Source of the DNA: an uncultured Prevotellaceae bacterium
GTDB lineage: Bacteria; Bacteroidota; Bacteroidia; Bacteroidales; Bacteroidaceae
Length of the DNA stretch: 7,208 nt
Assembly (NCBI GenBank): GCA_945827465.1
Contig: CALZOH010000166.1
Location: 1 to 7,208 of the forward strand
Direction of reading: 5' to 3'
In this document: positions 6,435 to 7,208 of the stretch, one piece after another
Numbering within the stretch: the first letter of the stretch is position 1
How the letters are laid out: every line of letters begins with the position of its first letter
Notes under the pieces: model-generated
Told to the model about the DNA's origin: nothing
Seen by the model: only the letters and a program-made list of their open reading frames with translations
Database searches by the model: none
Made by a program: the position numbers and the translations under genes

Positions 6435-6566
6435 TTAGTGCTCGCAGAGCTCTGTGAGGATGCCCACGGTGCTTTTCGGGTGCAGGAACGCGATGTTGAG
6501 TGATTCTGCGCCTTTTCTCGGAGCTTTGTCAATCAAACGGATGCCAGCTGCATCGGCCTGAGCCCA
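6435..6566 (-). pseudogene. mce: 3' remnant of methylmalonyl-CoA epimerase
   Basis: The last 43 codons before TAA at 6435-6437 read WAQADAAGIRLID, then KAPRKGAESLNIAFLHPKS, then TVGILTELCEH. This is the conserved C-terminal block of methylmalonyl-CoA epimerase, which interconverts the R and S forms of methylmalonyl-CoA in the propionate/succinate pathway. The ELCE glutamate, one of the metal ligands of the family, is kept. The rest of the protein (about 90-100 residues, including the His/Gln/His ligands) is missing. Upstream of about 6566 the similarity stops and the frame runs antisense through an unrelated plus-strand remnant up to an ATG at 6701, giving only a chimeric frame. The sequence is clean, without stops, so the truncation may be recent. 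A complete copy elsewhere in the genome is likely but not visible. Confidence 0.8.
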
Positions 6567-6579
6567 AGTAGAAGGAGGC

Positions 6580-6849
6580 TGGCTGAGACAGGTCATTGAG
6601 GATGTGCTCCATCCGAACCTCGCGTATGAGTGTAAGCATCCCAACCTGCTGAAAAGACTTTCGGAGTATATCAGCCGGCACGAGGGGACATGACAGACCA
6701 AGGGGCAAATAGAGAACCTGTATCGTAAACTGACAAGGTATGTGGCCTACAACCGTGAGATGATGGGAAACAAGGAGTTCAACCTTTTTGTTGAGACTAT
6801 CTCCTTGGAAGACATGAATGACTTCAGTGACATAGGTAAGATTATCTGA
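6580..6849 (+). pseudogene. Broken gene 3' fragment of unknown family with one in-frame TGA
   Basis: One plus-strand frame reads protein-like for about 89 codons: WLRQVIEDVLHPNLAYECK, HPNLLKRLSEYISRHEGT, a TGA at 6691-6693, then QTKGQIENLYRKLTRYVAYN, REMMGNKEFNLFVETISLED and MNDFSDIGKII before TGA 6847-6849. Composition and helical pattern run on in the same frame on both sides of the stop, so a single substitution (for example from TGG or CGA) is the simplest reading. The 5' end is missing where the sequence meets the epimerase remnant at about 6566-6580. I do not recognise the family; it could come from a mobile-element, plasmid or defence gene. It lies 134 nt upstream of the AbiEi-like start codon. 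Confidence 0.5.
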
Positions 6850-6952
6850 TACAAAGCCATTTGGGGGTGCTGAACTGTCAAATATATGTTAATGATTCAT
6901 GCCAAACGAACACATTTTTGAACAATCAGACCACAATTAGAAATAAATGTAG

Positions 6953-6960
6953 TAGTTTTG
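6953..6960 (+). promoter_or_regulatory. Probable -7 promoter box of the AbiEi-like gene
   Basis: TAGTTTTG is an exact match to the Bacteroidetes -7 consensus TAnnTTTG and ends 23 nt before the ATG at 6984, so the leader would be under 20 nt. No TTTG is found at the usual -33 spacing; the nearest one upstream (6917-6920) is 32 nt away. AbiEi antitoxins repress their own promoter in known systems by binding inverted repeats; I see no clear inverted repeat here. Confidence 0.55.
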
Positions 6961-6983
6961 TACGCGAAATAAAGTGTAAAGGC

Positions 6984-7208
6984 ATGGCAGGCAAGAGATA
7001 CAGCAACAGTTTTACCTCCTCGGGAATGGTAAAGGAAGAGGGAAGGGCAGCATACTACAAACTGCTGGACAGTGTGCGTGATGGTGATACCGTACGCATC
7101 AAGCGCGGGGTGTATGCCACAACCGAACAGCTGGCTGACACGATGATAGATGTGCAAGCCATTGTTCCGGGAGGGGTGCTGTGCCTTTTCTCCGCATGGA
7201 ACGTGCAT
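6984..7208 (+). CDS. AbiEi-like antitoxin/transcriptional regulator, N-terminal part, cut by window edge
   Basis: The first 75 codons of a gene run off the right edge without a stop. Residues about 23-46 (AYYKLLDSVRDGDTVRIKRG followed by VYAT) fit the winged-helix part of AbiEi-type antitoxins, whose wing typically ends in an RGVY-like motif. VPGGVLCLFSAWNVH at 61-75 matches the hallmark VPxGVICLLSAxxxHGL stretch that follows. In known type IV toxin-antitoxin systems, AbiEi represses the operon and counters AbiEii, a nucleotidyltransferase toxin that halts growth during phage infection. The ATG is chosen because a -7 box lies just upstream and the N-terminus (MAGKRYSNSFTSS) is natural. The toxin gene would be expected directly downstream, outside this window. 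The long minus-strand frame opposite is a shadow. Confidence 0.75.
   Translation, partial: MAGKRYSNSFTSSGMVKEEGRAAYYKLLDSVRDGDTVRIKRGVYATTEQLADTMIDVQAIVPGGVLCLFSAWNVH

Noticed and set aside
6257..6532. Minus-strand 91-codon frame
   Set aside because: It overlaps the epimerase remnant in another frame and runs through its terminator hairpin. No family pattern was seen.
6435..6701. Minus-strand 88-codon frame as an intact gene
   Set aside because: Only its last 43 codons look like a real protein (epimerase C-terminus). The first part is antisense to a more protein-like plus-strand remnant, so this is a chimeric frame.
6897..7208. Minus-strand 103-codon frame at the right edge
   Set aside because: It is antisense to the AbiEi-like gene, whose motifs and promoter are better supported.

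Overview
The window looks like a piece of a Bacteroidales chromosome, most likely Prevotella or a close relative. The basis is the gene set (a Bacteroidetes-type RNase Y next to zapA, and a Wzi-family outer-membrane protein), a lipoprotein with a short acidic stretch after its cysteine, the lack of clear Shine-Dalgarno sequences, and two -7 boxes of the Bacteroidetes form TAnnTTTG. The genus is inference from protein style, not from a search.

Left edge (1-288): three copies of a 42-bp tandem repeat run in from outside the window, followed by a short gap and a strong hairpin that probably ends the minus-strand transcript of nagB. Centre (289-5909, minus strand): seven closely spaced genes, probably one transcription unit with gaps of about 5-36 nt. 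In transcription order they are an unrecognised 214-aa protein, a small coiled-coil protein, zapA (cell division), rny (RNase Y), a Wzi-family outer-membrane beta-barrel, a small lipoprotein and nagB (glucosamine-6-phosphate deaminase). The probable promoter has its -7 box at 5985-5992. The unit joins division, mRNA turnover, envelope or capsule surface, and amino-sugar use; that these act together is inference only.

Right part (5910-6983): about 1 kb without an intact gene. It holds an AT-rich leader, a short plus-strand remnant that weakly resembles the DUF1016 N-terminus, a 3' remnant of methylmalonyl-CoA epimerase on the minus strand with its terminator still in place, and a plus-strand reading frame of unknown family broken by one in-frame TGA. 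This looks like a recombination scar or the edge of an accessory island.

Right edge (6984-7208): the start of a plus-strand gene for an AbiEi-type antitoxin (type IV toxin-antitoxin or abortive-infection system), with a well-placed -7 box. The toxin gene, if present, lies beyond the window. No CRISPR array, tRNA, rRNA or intact insertion sequence was seen. Nothing here can be claimed as a new system. The best leads are the decayed junction in front of the AbiE gene and the 42-bp repeat array.
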